A DNA stretch of 34,204 bases from Betaproteobacteria bacterium (GTDB lineage Bacteria; Pseudomonadota; Gammaproteobacteria; Burkholderiales; Thiobacillaceae). Positions 1-7,873 of this stretch are shown one piece after another. The notes beneath the pieces were generated by a model. The model searched no databases, was not told the origin of the DNA, and was given only the letters and a program-made list of their open reading frames with translations. Location of the stretch: positions 1 to 34,204 of the forward strand of contig VGVT01000024.1 in NCBI GenBank assembly GCA_016873935.1, in the 5' to 3' direction. How positions within the stretch are numbered: position 1 is the stretch's first letter; every line of letters starts with the position of its first letter. The position numbers and the translations under genes were made by a program.

Positions 1-154
1 TGGCCATCTCGGCTTCCAGCGCCCTCTCGACTACCAGCTTGGTGAGTTGCTTGAGCAACCCGTTCTCGCCAATCAGGTCTTCCGGCTTTCGGTAATTCGC
101 TAACAGGCTATCTATCAGCTCGGGGGGTACATCGTGCTTCAGTACGGTCATCAT
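1..154 (-). CDS. IS256-family transposase, N-terminal fragment (cut by window edge)
   Basis: Reading leftwards from 154 (ATGATG; either Met possible) gives about 50 residues beginning MTVLKHDVPPELIDSLLANY and continuing with RKPEDLIGENGLLKQLTK and VVERALEAEM. This is the characteristic N-terminus of IS256-family (mutator-like, DDE) transposases. GGAG lies just upstream of the start. The reading frame is open to base 1, so the protein continues outside the window, and whether the element is intact cannot be judged. The family catalyses cut-and-paste or copy-out transposition. Confidence 0.88.
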   Translation of the reverse strand, partial: MMTVLKHDVPPELIDSLLANYRKPEDLIGENGLLKQLTKLVVERALEAEMA

Positions 155-218
155 CGCTCCTGGCAATGCGGCAGTTTCCTGCCGGGGGACCGTTTACACA
201 AAAATTCTTACACCCTCC
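1..218. mobile_element. Left part of an IS256-family insertion sequence with terminal repeat region
   Basis: The transposase start is followed by a short non-coding leader and then an IS256-type terminal sequence around 191-218, containing TTTACACAAAAATTCTTACA. Such ends normally carry imperfect inverted repeats of 20-30 bp. The element boundary is placed near 218 by analogy only, because the other end and any 8-9 bp target duplication are outside the window. Confidence 0.65.
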
Positions 219-363
219 CGTCCAGAATCTGTCACCATGCACAAGCCGGACGCCGCGAAATGCCTTGGTCCGGCTTCGATTCCACGCTCTCCCGATCCGG
301 CGCCATGCTTCCCTCTCCTCCGGCGCCGTCCTTCCCGCCCGTAGTATTCCGAAAGGAAACCCC

Positions 364-1059
364 ATGAAATCCCTGATCCCCCTGCTGTGCCTTGCTGCCC
401 TTCCGGCTTTTGCCGCCGACCCCGCGCCCGCGGCAGCGCCCGCTTCCGCCGAGGCGTGGGCCAAACAGATGCTGGACCCGACCCGGAACACGGCCGCGTT
501 CAAGGATCCCCAGGCCTTCATGGCCTGGGCCAATGCGATGGCGAACCCCAATACCAGCGCGGCGCTCGCCCAGATGGGCATGGATCCGGCGACCTATGTG
601 CGCATGATGGGCGGCTTGATGAACCCGGCGAGCATGCAGAACTACATGCAGTTCAGCGACCCCTCCATCGCCATGAAGTGGCTGGCCGCGGGCATGGACC
701 CCAGGATGCTTGGCGCGATGGCCGGCATGGCCGCCAACCCGGCCATGTATGGCAACTGGCTGCAGGCGCCGCTGAGCCCGCAGATGTGGTCGCCGGCCAT
801 GCAGATGATGAATCCCGGCATGTACACCAACTGGATGCAGGCGCCCATGAGCCCCGGCGCGGTGAACACGATGATGGCGCCGATGAACCCCAACCTGTAC
901 ATGAACTGGATGGGCGCCGGCGTCGATCCGCGCACCTATGGGACCTGGGGGCAGATGATGAACCTGCCGCAGATGCAGCCGGCCATCGACCCGGCGATGC
1001 TGTTGAAGCTGATGCAGGCGATGCCCGCCATGCCGGCGGCGCCGGCGCCCGCGAAGTAA
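364..1059 (+). CDS. Secreted methionine-rich repeat protein, unknown function
   Basis: A 231-residue protein. The start at 364 is chosen because AAAGGA lies 6-8 bases upstream and it opens directly into a clean signal peptide (MKSLIPLLCLAALPAFA, cleavage near residue 17). The mature chain has about 35 Met in some 214 residues, no Cys and no His, and a Pro/Ala-rich start and end. Its core, residues 87-199, is built of alternating 13- and 12-residue units, each opening with NP, DP or SP; three successive 25-residue pairs begin NPAMYGNW, NPGMYTNW and NPNLYMNW. I do not recognise a named family. Thioether-rich periplasmic proteins can bind Cu(I)/Ag(I) or act as oxidant sinks, but nothing here proves either role. 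It stands alone between an IS end and convergent lipB. Confidence 0.85.
   Translation: MKSLIPLLCLAALPAFAADPAPAAAPASAEAWAKQMLDPTRNTAAFKDPQAFMAWANAMANPNTSAALAQMGMDPATYVRMMGGLMNPASMQNYMQFSDPSIAMKWLAAGMDPRMLGAMAGMAANPAMYGNWLQAPLSPQMWSPAMQMMNPGMYTNWMQAPMSPGAVNTMMAPMNPNLYMNWMGAGVDPRTYGTWGQMMNLPQMQPAIDPAMLLKLMQAMPAMPAAPAPAK
622..960 (+). repeat. In-frame 25-residue (13+12) degenerate protein repeat
   Basis: Within the methionine-rich gene, 113 codons split into consecutive units of 25, 13, 25, 25 and 25 residues, each starting at an NP or DP dipeptide, with a half-unit start (SP, PS or DP) 13 residues later. The units share a [ND]P-x-x-Y/M-x-N-W/Y-M/L pattern. The DNA itself is diverged, so this is an old repeat kept at protein level rather than a recent tandem duplication. 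Confidence 0.75.
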
Positions 1060-1066
1060 GCGGGTT

Positions 1067-1089
1067 CTCCGCGCCGTTTCGGCGCGGAG
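1067..1089. terminator. Hairpin between convergent Met-rich gene and lipB
   Basis: A perfect 10-bp stem CTCCGCGCCG / CGGCGCGGAG closes a TTT loop, 7 bases after the stop of the methionine-rich gene and about 70 bases past the lipB stop on the other strand. There is no T-run on either side, so it may act as a bidirectional structural or assisted terminator. Confidence 0.55.
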
Positions 1090-1157
1090 TCGCGGTTCCA
1101 CCGCACCCTGGGCGTGAAGCGGGATGCGCGAGCCCGTCTCGCATGCCCCGCTCGCTA

Positions 1158-1775
1158 TCAGCCGCCGTAAATCCTCTCGAGCAACCTCCGCGCCAGGGCC
1201 GCCTCGACCTCCTGCATGTTCACTTCCGGCACGAGATCCCCGAGCTGGGTCACCGCCATGCCGGCGTAGCCGCAGGGATTGATGGCGCGGTAGGGGGCGA
1301 GGTCCATGTCTACGTTCAACGCCAGGCCATGGTAGGTGCAGCCCTGCTTCACGCGCAGGCCGAGGGCGGCGATCTTGGCGCCGCCGACGTAGACGCCGGG
1401 CGCGCCGGCCAGGCGCTCGCCTTGCACGCCATGGTCCGCCAGCAGGTCGATCACCGCCTGCTCGATGCGCCGCACCAGTTCGCGCACACCGTAGCCCAGG
1501 CGGCGCAGGTCGAGCAGCAGGTAGGCGACGATCTGGCCGGGGCCGTGGTAGGTCACCTGGCCGCCGCGGTCGATGGGAACGATAGGAATGCCGAGGTCGG
1601 CGAGCAGGTGCTCGCGCTTGCCGGCCATGCCCAGGGTAAACACCGGCGGATGTTCCAGCAGCCAGATTTCGTCCTCGCTGTCGGCCGCGCGCTGGGCGGT
1701 GAATGCGCGCATCGCCTCCCAGGTGGGCAGGTATTCGACGCGGCCGAGGTGGCGTGGGATGGGCGGAGGTGGCAT
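1158..1775 (-). CDS. lipB: Lipoyl(octanoyl) transferase LipB
   Basis: A 205-residue protein of normal length for the family. It transfers octanoyl from acyl carrier protein to lipoyl domains in the cytoplasm. Family marks are RGGQVTYHGPGQ, VGGAKIAALGLRV (with the catalytic-site Lys), TYHGLALNV and NPCGYAGM (with the acyl-thioester Cys). The ATG at 1775 gives the usual N-terminus (MPPPPIPRHLGRVEYLPTWE); the frame stays open far upstream but that stretch does not look like LipB. It is last in the envelope gene block, after a rhomboid gene whose frame overlaps its first 223 bases. The usual partner lipA does not follow; an unrelated gene and an IS do. Confidence 0.95.
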   Translation of the reverse strand: MPPPPIPRHLGRVEYLPTWEAMRAFTAQRAADSEDEIWLLEHPPVFTLGMAGKREHLLADLGIPIVPIDRGGQVTYHGPGQIVAYLLLDLRRLGYGVRELVRRIEQAVIDLLADHGVQGERLAGAPGVYVGGAKIAALGLRVKQGCTYHGLALNVDMDLAPYRAINPCGYAGMAVTQLGDLVPEVNMQEVEAALARRLLERIYGG

Positions 1776-2914
1776 GGCCGCATTCTGGCATGCCCCGGCC
1801 AGGCCGGGCCGGCTCGCTCGCCGCGCGACGCGGGCTCCTGGGTGGCCGCGCCGCTGGCCCGGTCGAGCGCCTCGCGCACGCGTTCCGGGTCGTGCGCGCG
1901 CAGCGCGTCGACCAGGTCTCGGGCGGCGTCGCGACGGGTTTCGGCGTATTCGCGCAGGGCCGCGAGGGCGGGGGCAGAGGGAGCGTCGGGATCGAGGCGC
2001 AGGCGGGCCAGGTGCTCGAAGCTGGCCTCGTAGGGGGCGCTGACTTCCGCTTCGAGGTGGCCGGCCAGTTCGTCGAAGCTCATGCCTTCCCGGCTGGCCC
2101 GGCCGATGAGTCTTCCCCAGCGCGCACCGAGGCGCGCGTCGGCGCCGAGGAACTGGCCGATCTCGCCGCGCGCGCGCAATTCCTCGCTCCAGCGGTAGCG
2201 CGGTTCCGGGATATGGGTGGCGAGTCCCGCCGCCGCCACAAGCAGGATCGCCGCCGGCAGCGGCCGCCAGGCGCGCCGGTGTGGCGCCTCGGCGTCGACG
2301 GGGCGGGCCAGGGCGGCGCCCGCCAGCATGCCGGCGAGCAGGCCGCCGATGTGGGCGGCGTTGTCGATGCCGGTAATCTGAAAACCGAGGACGATGTTGA
2401 TGCCGGTGAAGAGGATGGCGCCCAGGAACAGGGGGCGGAACTCGCCGGCGCGCGGATGCCGCCGCTCCAGCCAGAGGATGGCGAGGAGGGCGCCGTAGAC
2501 GCCGAATACCGCGCCGGAAGCGCCGCCGGACACCGCCCGGTCGCCCTGGGCGATGAGGGAGAGCAGGTTGCCGGACAGTCCGGCGGCGGCGAACACCGCC
2601 AGAAAGCGGGCGGGGCCGAGCACGCGCTCCACCAGGCGGCCGCTGTCCCAGAGGGCGAGCATGTTCAGGGCCAGATGCAGAAAGCCAAAGTGCAGGAACA
2701 TGGCGCTGCCCAGACGCCACCATTCGCCGTCCTTGGTGGCGGGGCCGAAGTTGGCGCCCCAGGCCAGTTGCACGCTGTTGTCGGTGTGCCAGAGACCGGC
2801 ACCGAAGCCCAGCATGGCGGCGAATACCAGCAGGTTGACGGCGATCAGCAGCCAGGTGACCGGGATGCCGCGGCCGGCCAGGCGGTCGAAGGGGAATGGC
2901 CGGGCTGCGCTCAC
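1553..2914 (-). CDS. Rhomboid-family intramembrane serine protease with long C-terminal extension
   Basis: A GTG start at 2914 gives a 453-residue frame. Residues 1-200 form a rhomboid fold: a first hydrophobic helix (VTWLLIAVNLLVFAAML), LHFGFLHLALNMLALW, the catalytic-Ser motif SGGASGAVFG and the His helix NAAHIGGLLAGMLAG. Such enzymes cleave membrane proteins within the bilayer. A soluble helical, Arg/Glu-rich tail follows to about residue 380. The last ~74 codons run through lipB in another frame and read as low-quality shadow (PCHLRPS...). The natural end may therefore lie nearer 1780, with a stop lost by mutation or sequence error. YbeD stops 19 bases upstream. Confidence 0.85.
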   Translation of the reverse strand: MSAARPFPFDRLAGRGIPVTWLLIAVNLLVFAAMLGFGAGLWHTDNSVQLAWGANFGPATKDGEWWRLGSAMFLHFGFLHLALNMLALWDSGRLVERVLGPARFLAVFAAAGLSGNLLSLIAQGDRAVSGGASGAVFGVYGALLAILWLERRHPRAGEFRPLFLGAILFTGINIVLGFQITGIDNAAHIGGLLAGMLAGAALARPVDAEAPHRRAWRPLPAAILLVAAAGLATHIPEPRYRWSEELRARGEIGQFLGADARLGARWGRLIGRASREGMSFDELAGHLEAEVSAPYEASFEHLARLRLDPDAPSAPALAALREYAETRRDAARDLVDALRAHDPERVREALDRASGAATQEPASRGERAGPAWPGHARMRPCHLRPSHATSAASNTCPPGRRCAHSPPSARPTARTKSGCWNIRRCLPWAWPASASTCSPTSAFLSFPSTAAAR

Positions 2915-2933
2915 TGGCCTCGGCGATCGCCGC

Positions 2934-3200
2934 TCACAGCACCACCTTGACGCGCGGGTCGCCGCTCAACTCGAGGTAGAGCGCGTCCAGTTGGGCGCGC
3001 GAGACGGCGCGGATGGTGCAGGTGAGCGAGAGGTAGCGGCCCGTCGAGGAAGCGCGCAGTTCCGCGCTCTCGGCGGCGAAGTCGGGGGCGTGACGCAGGA
3101 CCAGGGCGAGGATGTCGCGCGCGAAGTCGTCATGGCGCTCGCCCATGATCTTGATGGGAAAGTCGCAGGGAAATACGAGCAGGCTGTCCGTATCGCTCAC
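2934..3200 (-). CDS. ybeD: DUF493 / YbeD family protein
   Basis: An 88-residue protein matching the small YbeD family: FPCDFPIKIMG near the start, a central beta-alpha-beta domain and a C-terminal DPRVKVVL. The fold is ACT-like and regulatory binding has been suggested for the family, but the biochemical role is unsettled. The start is GTG at 3200, and its first four bases (GTGA) contain the stop of the upstream aminotransferase, so translation is probably coupled. In enterobacteria ybeD sits between dacA and lipB; here a rhomboid gene has come between it and lipB. Confidence 0.9.
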   Translation of the reverse strand: MSDTDSLLVFPCDFPIKIMGERHDDFARDILALVLRHAPDFAAESAELRASSTGRYLSLTCTIRAVSRAQLDALYLELSGDPRVKVVL

Positions 3201-4060
3201 GGCGCCGCCTTTCCACGCATGACGGTGTGCTTGTAGGTCTGGTAGAGGGCGATCATGCGGCGGTAGATGGGGCCGGGTTCGCCATTGCCAACCGGCTTGC
3301 CGTCCAGGCGGGTGACGGCGAGGATCTCCTTGGTGGAGGAGGTGATCCAGACCTCGTCGGCGTCGCGCAGCTCGGCCGCGGACAGGGCGCGGATCGCGGT
3401 CGGCATGTGTGCCGCCGCCGCGAGTTCCAGAACCACGTCGTAGGTGATGCCGGGCAGGATGAGAGGCGTCTTCGGCGGGGCCAGGAGGACACCGTCCCGC
3501 ACCAGAAAGACGCTGCTGGCGGAGCCTTCCATGAGCTGGCCGTCACGGATCAGCAGGGTTTCGGCGCAGCCGGCGTCCACCGAAAGCTGGCGCAGCAGCA
3601 CGTTGGCCAGCAGGGAGGTGGCCTTGATGTCGCAGCGGCTCCAGCGCGTGTCCTCGGCGGTGATGGCGGCGACGCCGTGCTCGATCAGGGCCGGCGGCGG
3701 CGCCGGCAGTTCCAGGGGCATGAGGAAGACGGTGGGGCGGATGTCGCGGGGAAAGGCGTGGTCGCGGGGGCCGGGGCCGCGGGTGACCTGGAGATACACG
3801 CCGAGATCGTCCCAGGGCGCGTCGGCGACGATGCGCTCGATCAGCGCGGTCCACTCGGCGGCGGAATGCGGATCGCCCAGGCGGATGCCGTCCAGGCTGG
3901 CGCGCAGGCGCGCCAGATGGTCCTCCTGGCGGAAGGGGCGGCGGTCGTAGACGGGAATGACCTCGTAGACCCCGTCGCCGAACAGGAACCCCCGGTCCAT
4001 GACCGGGACGCGGGCTGCCTCCAAGGGCAGGAACTGGCCGTTGAGATAGACGGTCGGCAT
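3197..4060 (-). CDS. dat: D-amino acid aminotransferase (class IV, PLP)
   Basis: A 287-residue class IV aminotransferase. MDRGFLFGDGVYEV near the N-terminus, the PLP Lys in DIKATSLLANV and LILPGITYDVVLEL are family motifs. RGPGPRDHAFP supplies the Arg and His that bind the substrate carboxylate in D-amino acid transaminases rather than branched-chain enzymes, and YLNGQFLPL is a typical start. It would interconvert D-Ala, D-Glu and their keto acids, fitting its place between dacC and ybeD in a peptidoglycan block. Aminodeoxychorismate lyase is the alternative within the fold, but the RxxxRxHxFP pattern argues against it. Confidence 0.9.
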   Translation of the reverse strand: MPTVYLNGQFLPLEAARVPVMDRGFLFGDGVYEVIPVYDRRPFRQEDHLARLRASLDGIRLGDPHSAAEWTALIERIVADAPWDDLGVYLQVTRGPGPRDHAFPRDIRPTVFLMPLELPAPPPALIEHGVAAITAEDTRWSRCDIKATSLLANVLLRQLSVDAGCAETLLIRDGQLMEGSASSVFLVRDGVLLAPPKTPLILPGITYDVVLELAAAAHMPTAIRALSAAELRDADEVWITSSTKEILAVTRLDGKPVGNGEPGPIYRRMIALYQTYKHTVMRGKAAP

Positions 4061-4141
4061 GCTGTGTGCTGAGGAGAGAAGAGTGGGGGAAATCCTACTC
4101 GCTACTCTCCACTCCCGACTCGCTAATTCGCTCTCACCGCC

Positions 4142-5284
4142 TTACCTCAACATCAGCAGGATGTTGTCCCAGCCCCGCCCCAGGATGCCGGACACGGCGA
4201 TGTCCTCCAGGGCCAGTAGCGGGTACTCGCCCACCGGCTGTCCATCCACCGACACGCGCAGGGTGCCCAGGCGCTGGCCGCGCCGGACCGGTGCCAGCAG
4301 AGGTTGCTGGGTGACAGTCTGGGCCTGGATGTTCTTCGCCGAACCGCGCGGCACGGTGACGTGGAAATCGCCCAGGAAGCCGGCCTTTACCTGGCTGCCC
4401 TTGCCCTTGTAGATGCGCAGGCTGGCGACTGCCTGGTTGGCGGGATAGAGCTTCACGGTCTCGAAGAACTGGAAGCCGTAGTTCAGCAGTTTCTGGCTTT
4501 CCATGGCACGCCCGCTGTCCGACCCGGCGCCCAGCACCACGCTGAGCAGGCGACGTTGTTCACGCTGGGCCGAGGCGATCAGGCAGTGGCCGGCGCTCTG
4601 GGTATGGCCGGTCTTCACCCCGTCGACGCTGGGATCCATGAACAGCAGGCGGTTGCGGTTGGGCTGGGTGATGCCGTTGAAGGCGAACTCGCGCATCGAA
4701 TAGAGCTTGTAATGCTCCGGGAAATCGCGGATCAGGGCGCCAGCCAGTCTGGCCAGATCGCGCGCCGTGGTCATGTGTTGGGGATGCGGCAGGCCGGTGG
4801 AATTGAGGAAATGCGTGCCGGTCATGCCCAGCCGCTTGGCGGTCTGGTTCATCATCGAGGCGAAGCCTTCCTCGGAGCCGGCGATGGCTTCCGCAAGCAC
4901 GATGCAGGCGTCGTTGCCGGACTGGACGATGACGCCCTTCAACAGGTCGTCCACCCGCGCCGGCTTGCGCGGGTCGAGGAACATGCGCGAGCCCTCGGCC
5001 TTCCAGGCCTTCTCGGAGACCGGCAGGGTCTGCTCCGGCTTCAGGCGGCCCTCCTTGAGGGCGGCGAAGGCGAGGTAGGCGGTCATCAGCTTGGTCAGCG
5101 AGGCCGGCTCCACCTTCGCATCGGCGTTCTTTTCCGCCAGCGGCAGGCCGCTGGCGGCATCGATCAGCAGCCAGGCGCGCGCCTCGATCTGGGGTGGCGG
5201 CGGCACCGGCAGGGCGGCGCGGGCGGGCAGGACAAGACTCAGAAAGGACAGGGCAAGGCAGGGAATCAGGCGCAACGGCTTCAT
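4142..5284 (-). CDS. dacC: D-alanyl-D-alanine carboxypeptidase (PBP5/6 type)
   Basis: A 380-residue low-molecular-weight PBP. It removes the terminal D-Ala from peptidoglycan stem peptides in the periplasm. The signal peptide ends near PARA. The three active-site motifs are visible: SLTK (SxxK), SGN (SxN) and KTGHTQSAG (KTG). The final residues ILGRGWDNILLMLR form the amphipathic tail that attaches such enzymes to the inner membrane. The start at 5284 is chosen because it opens at the signal peptide; the frame extends upstream without PBP character. It is 81 bases ahead of dat in transcription terms. The choice of dacC over dacA is arbitrary. Confidence 0.93.
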   Translation of the reverse strand: MKPLRLIPCLALSFLSLVLPARAALPVPPPPQIEARAWLLIDAASGLPLAEKNADAKVEPASLTKLMTAYLAFAALKEGRLKPEQTLPVSEKAWKAEGSRMFLDPRKPARVDDLLKGVIVQSGNDACIVLAEAIAGSEEGFASMMNQTAKRLGMTGTHFLNSTGLPHPQHMTTARDLARLAGALIRDFPEHYKLYSMREFAFNGITQPNRNRLLFMDPSVDGVKTGHTQSAGHCLIASAQREQRRLLSVVLGAGSDSGRAMESQKLLNYGFQFFETVKLYPANQAVASLRIYKGKGSQVKAGFLGDFHVTVPRGSAKNIQAQTVTQQPLLAPVRRGQRLGTLRVSVDGQPVGEYPLLALEDIAVSGILGRGWDNILLMLR

Positions 5285-5405
5285 GGGTGGTGGAGGGTCG
5301 GACAAGTGGAATCGGGAATGGGCACGGCGCGCCGGGCTGGTGGACGGACCCGCCGCGGCGCGCCGGGTTCCCCGCCGGATGCAGGCGGGCGCGCGCCGGG
5401 TCGAT

Positions 5406-6728
5406 TCAGCGCACGACCCGGTAAGGCCGCACGCCGAAGTCCTGCTGATAGGCGAGGGCCACACGCTGGGCTTCCTCCGGCGTGGCAAAGGGGCCGGCCT
5501 GGACCTTGAACAGGCTGTCGATGTTGATGCGGGTGACGCCCGGCAGCGTGTCGCCGTAACGACTCCGCACCCGCTCCGCGTAAGCGTTGGCTGCGGCCGG
5601 CGTGGACAACGCGGCCAGTTGCAGATACAGGCCCGGCGTGACCGGGAGAACAGCGGGGGCGGCCGCGAGCGGGAGCGCCGTTGGCTTGGCGACGGCTTCT
5701 GTGGACGCGTCGACGGTTGTTGGCGTCGATGCGGGCGCGGCATGCGCGGCCTGGGCGCCGTCACTGACGCGGAACGCCCGGATGCCGAGTTCCTCGCGGA
5801 CCAGCGCGGCGGCGCGCTCGGCCTGCGCGCCGGGCGTGAACGGCCCGGCCTGAACCTTGTGCAGACCGTTGGATTGCAGCCGCAGTACACCGGGAAATTC
5901 CCGCGAGAGGATGGCGCTGGCGCGCGCCATCAGGCCATCCGCCGTATCCAGACGGGAGAAGGCACCCAGTTGCAGATAGACGGGCCCGGCGCCGGCAACC
6001 GGCACCTCCGCCGGCGTGGTCGGCGCCGCCGCGACCTGCACGCGTTCAGGCACCACCTCCGGCGCGCTCGTCTCCAACTTGGCCGATGCCACCGTCGCCT
6101 GGGCGGGAGGCGCGAAGGGCGCGTCCGCAAGGGCGGTGAAGCTGCTGGGCGCGTCCTCCGGCAACACTGTCTCCACTTCCACCGGCGTCACGCCCTTGAG
6201 CACATCCAGCTTGTAGGCGGCGGTATACGAGAGATCGATGATGCGGCCCTTGTGGAAGGGGCCGCGATCGTTGACCCGCACCACCACCGACTTGCCGTTC
6301 TCCAGGTTGGTGACACGGGCGTAGCTGGGCAGCGGCAGGGTCGGGTGGGCGGCGGTCATCGCGTACATGTCGTACGGCTCGCCCGTGGAAGTCGACTTGC
6401 CATGGAACTTGCGGCCATACCAGGAAGCCAGTCCCTGAGCCTTGTAGGGCTGATTCCCGGAAACCGGCACGTAGTCCCGGCCCAGCACCCGGTAAGGCGC
6501 GTTGGCGAAACGGTGCAAGGGCTCCCAGCGCGGCGTGGCGTCGGGGATGTCGGCCAGGTTGGCGGGCGGATTCGCGCCGGGACCGTCATCCTTGTAATAG
6601 CCGCCGCCCTTGAAGGGGGGGAGAACCGGCGTCGCCTCTTGTTCCGCGGTTTTGCTGGGGGCGGTACTGCAACCGGCGAGGGCGAGGCCGAGGGCCAGAA
6701 TCAGCAAGGTCGGGCGGGTCATGGGCAT
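5406..6728 (-). CDS. rlpA: RlpA lipoprotein, septal lytic transglycosylase with two SPOR domains
   Basis: A 440-residue lipoprotein with lipobox LAGC near residue 20. The double-psi barrel core (about residues 90-190) contains GLASWYGRKFHGK, GEPYDMYAMTAAHPTLP and VVVRVNDRGPF, including the Glu, Asp and His positions used for glycan-strand cleavage in Pseudomonas RlpA. Pro/Ala-rich linkers then lead to two SPOR repeats, YLQLGAFSRLDTA...HKVQAGPF near 260-330 and YLQLAALSTPAAA...FKVQAGPF near 370-440. SPOR domains bind denuded glycan at the septum, and one copy is usual. The start may be 6728 or 6722. It lies between rodA and dacC as in many proteobacteria. Confidence 0.93.
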   Translation of the reverse strand: MPMTRPTLLILALGLALAGCSTAPSKTAEQEATPVLPPFKGGGYYKDDGPGANPPANLADIPDATPRWEPLHRFANAPYRVLGRDYVPVSGNQPYKAQGLASWYGRKFHGKSTSTGEPYDMYAMTAAHPTLPLPSYARVTNLENGKSVVVRVNDRGPFHKGRIIDLSYTAAYKLDVLKGVTPVEVETVLPEDAPSSFTALADAPFAPPAQATVASAKLETSAPEVVPERVQVAAAPTTPAEVPVAGAGPVYLQLGAFSRLDTADGLMARASAILSREFPGVLRLQSNGLHKVQAGPFTPGAQAERAAALVREELGIRAFRVSDGAQAAHAAPASTPTTVDASTEAVAKPTALPLAAAPAVLPVTPGLYLQLAALSTPAAANAYAERVRSRYGDTLPGVTRINIDSLFKVQAGPFATPEEAQRVALAYQQDFGVRPYRVVR

Positions 6729-6775
6729 CAGGCTTGCAGCACGTAAGAAAGCGCTCCAAGTGTAGCGCGTATCCG

Positions 6776-7873
6776 CTATGTTTTTACAAGCTTTTTGTGT
6801 GTCGCCGCGCTCATCACGATGCCGAAGCCGAGGAGCACCGTCAGCATGGAGGTGCCGCCGTAGCTGACCAGCGGCAGGGGCACGCCCACCACCGGCAGGA
6901 TGCCGGAGACCATGCCCATGTTGACGAAGGCATAGGTGAAGAAGGTGAACATGATGGCGCCCGACAACAGGCGGCCGAACAGAGAGGGCGCGCTGGCCGC
7001 CAACCAGAGGCCGCGCCAGATGATGGCGGCGTAGAGCAGCAGCAGGAACAGGTTGCCGATGAGGCCGAACTCCTCGGAAAACACCGCGAAGATGAAGTCG
7101 GTGGTGCGTTCCGGCAGGAAGTCGAGATGGGTCTGCGTCCCCGCCATCCAGCCCTTGCCGACCACGCCCCCCGATCCCACGGCGATGGTCGACTGGATGA
7201 TGTGGTAGCCCGCGCCCAGCGGATCGGAGGTCGGATCGATGAGGGTAAGCACACGCTGGCGCTGGTAGTCGTGCAACAGGGTGTTCCAGGCCAGCGGCAG
7301 GGCCGCCCCGGCGACGACGGCGAAGCCGCCGATCACCTTCCAGGACAGGCCGCCCAGGAACAACACGAGGAAACCCGAGGTACCGATGAGCAGGGTGGTA
7401 CCCAGATCGGGCTGCTTGGCGATGAAAGCCAGTGGTGCGGCGAGAAGGCCGAAGGCCACCGCGAAATGCCGCCAGTTCAGGATTTCCTGTTTGTACTGCA
7501 GATACCAGGCCAGCATCATCGGCACTGCCAGGCGCATCAGCTCGGACGGCTGGATGCGGGTGATGCCCAGATCCAGCCAGCGCCGCGAACCGTTGACGAC
7601 AATGCCGAACATCGCCACCCCCAGCAGCAGGAGTAGGCCGAGGACATAGGCCGGTGGCGCGAACTGCATGAGGCGCTGGGGCGGTACGTGGGAAATCAGC
7701 AGCATGGCGGTGAGGGCGACACCCATGTTGACGAGATGGTCGAACACCCGTGCCGTGTTCTCCCCCGAGGCGCTGAACACCGTGGCCGTGCTGATCAGCA
7801 GCAACAGGCCGAGCATGGCCATGAGCGGCCCGTCGAGATGGGCAACCACGCGCAGCAGCAGGCGCCGGATCAT
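6776..7873 (-). CDS. rodA: RodA, SEDS peptidoglycan glycosyltransferase of the elongasome
   Basis: A 365-residue polytopic membrane protein with about 10 hydrophobic helices. It polymerises lipid II into glycan strands during elongation together with PBP2. Family motifs are NGSRRWLDLG, IQPSELMRLAVPM, KQPDLGTTLLI, the extracytoplasmic DPLGAGYHIIQS (with the essential Asp), FLPERTTDFIFAVFSEEFG and LPLVSYGGTSML. Its ATG overlaps the last bases of mrdA (4 bp), so the PBP2-RodA pair is translationally coupled. Confidence 0.96.
   Translation of the reverse strand: MIRRLLLRVVAHLDGPLMAMLGLLLLISTATVFSASGENTARVFDHLVNMGVALTAMLLISHVPPQRLMQFAPPAYVLGLLLLLGVAMFGIVVNGSRRWLDLGITRIQPSELMRLAVPMMLAWYLQYKQEILNWRHFAVAFGLLAAPLAFIAKQPDLGTTLLIGTSGFLVLFLGGLSWKVIGGFAVVAGAALPLAWNTLLHDYQRQRVLTLIDPTSDPLGAGYHIIQSTIAVGSGGVVGKGWMAGTQTHLDFLPERTTDFIFAVFSEEFGLIGNLFLLLLYAAIIWRGLWLAASAPSLFGRLLSGAIMFTFFTYAFVNMGMVSGILPVVGVPLPLVSYGGTSMLTVLLGFGIVMSAATHKKLVKT

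Noticed and set aside
387-2033. Long plus-strand open frame crossing the Met-rich gene, lipB and the rhomboid gene
   Set aside because: It spans three supported genes in another frame and reads as Arg/Gly/Ala/His-rich shadow, as expected in GC-rich DNA.
1776-2723. Upstream in-frame extension of lipB
   Set aside because: The extension is Arg/Pro shadow of the rhomboid gene; LipB begins naturally at 1775 with the family's usual N-terminus.
5285-5405. Twice-repeated CGGCGCGCCGGG between rlpA and dacC
   Set aside because: Short GC-only direct repeat of a kind expected by chance in this composition; no structure or gene could be tied to it.
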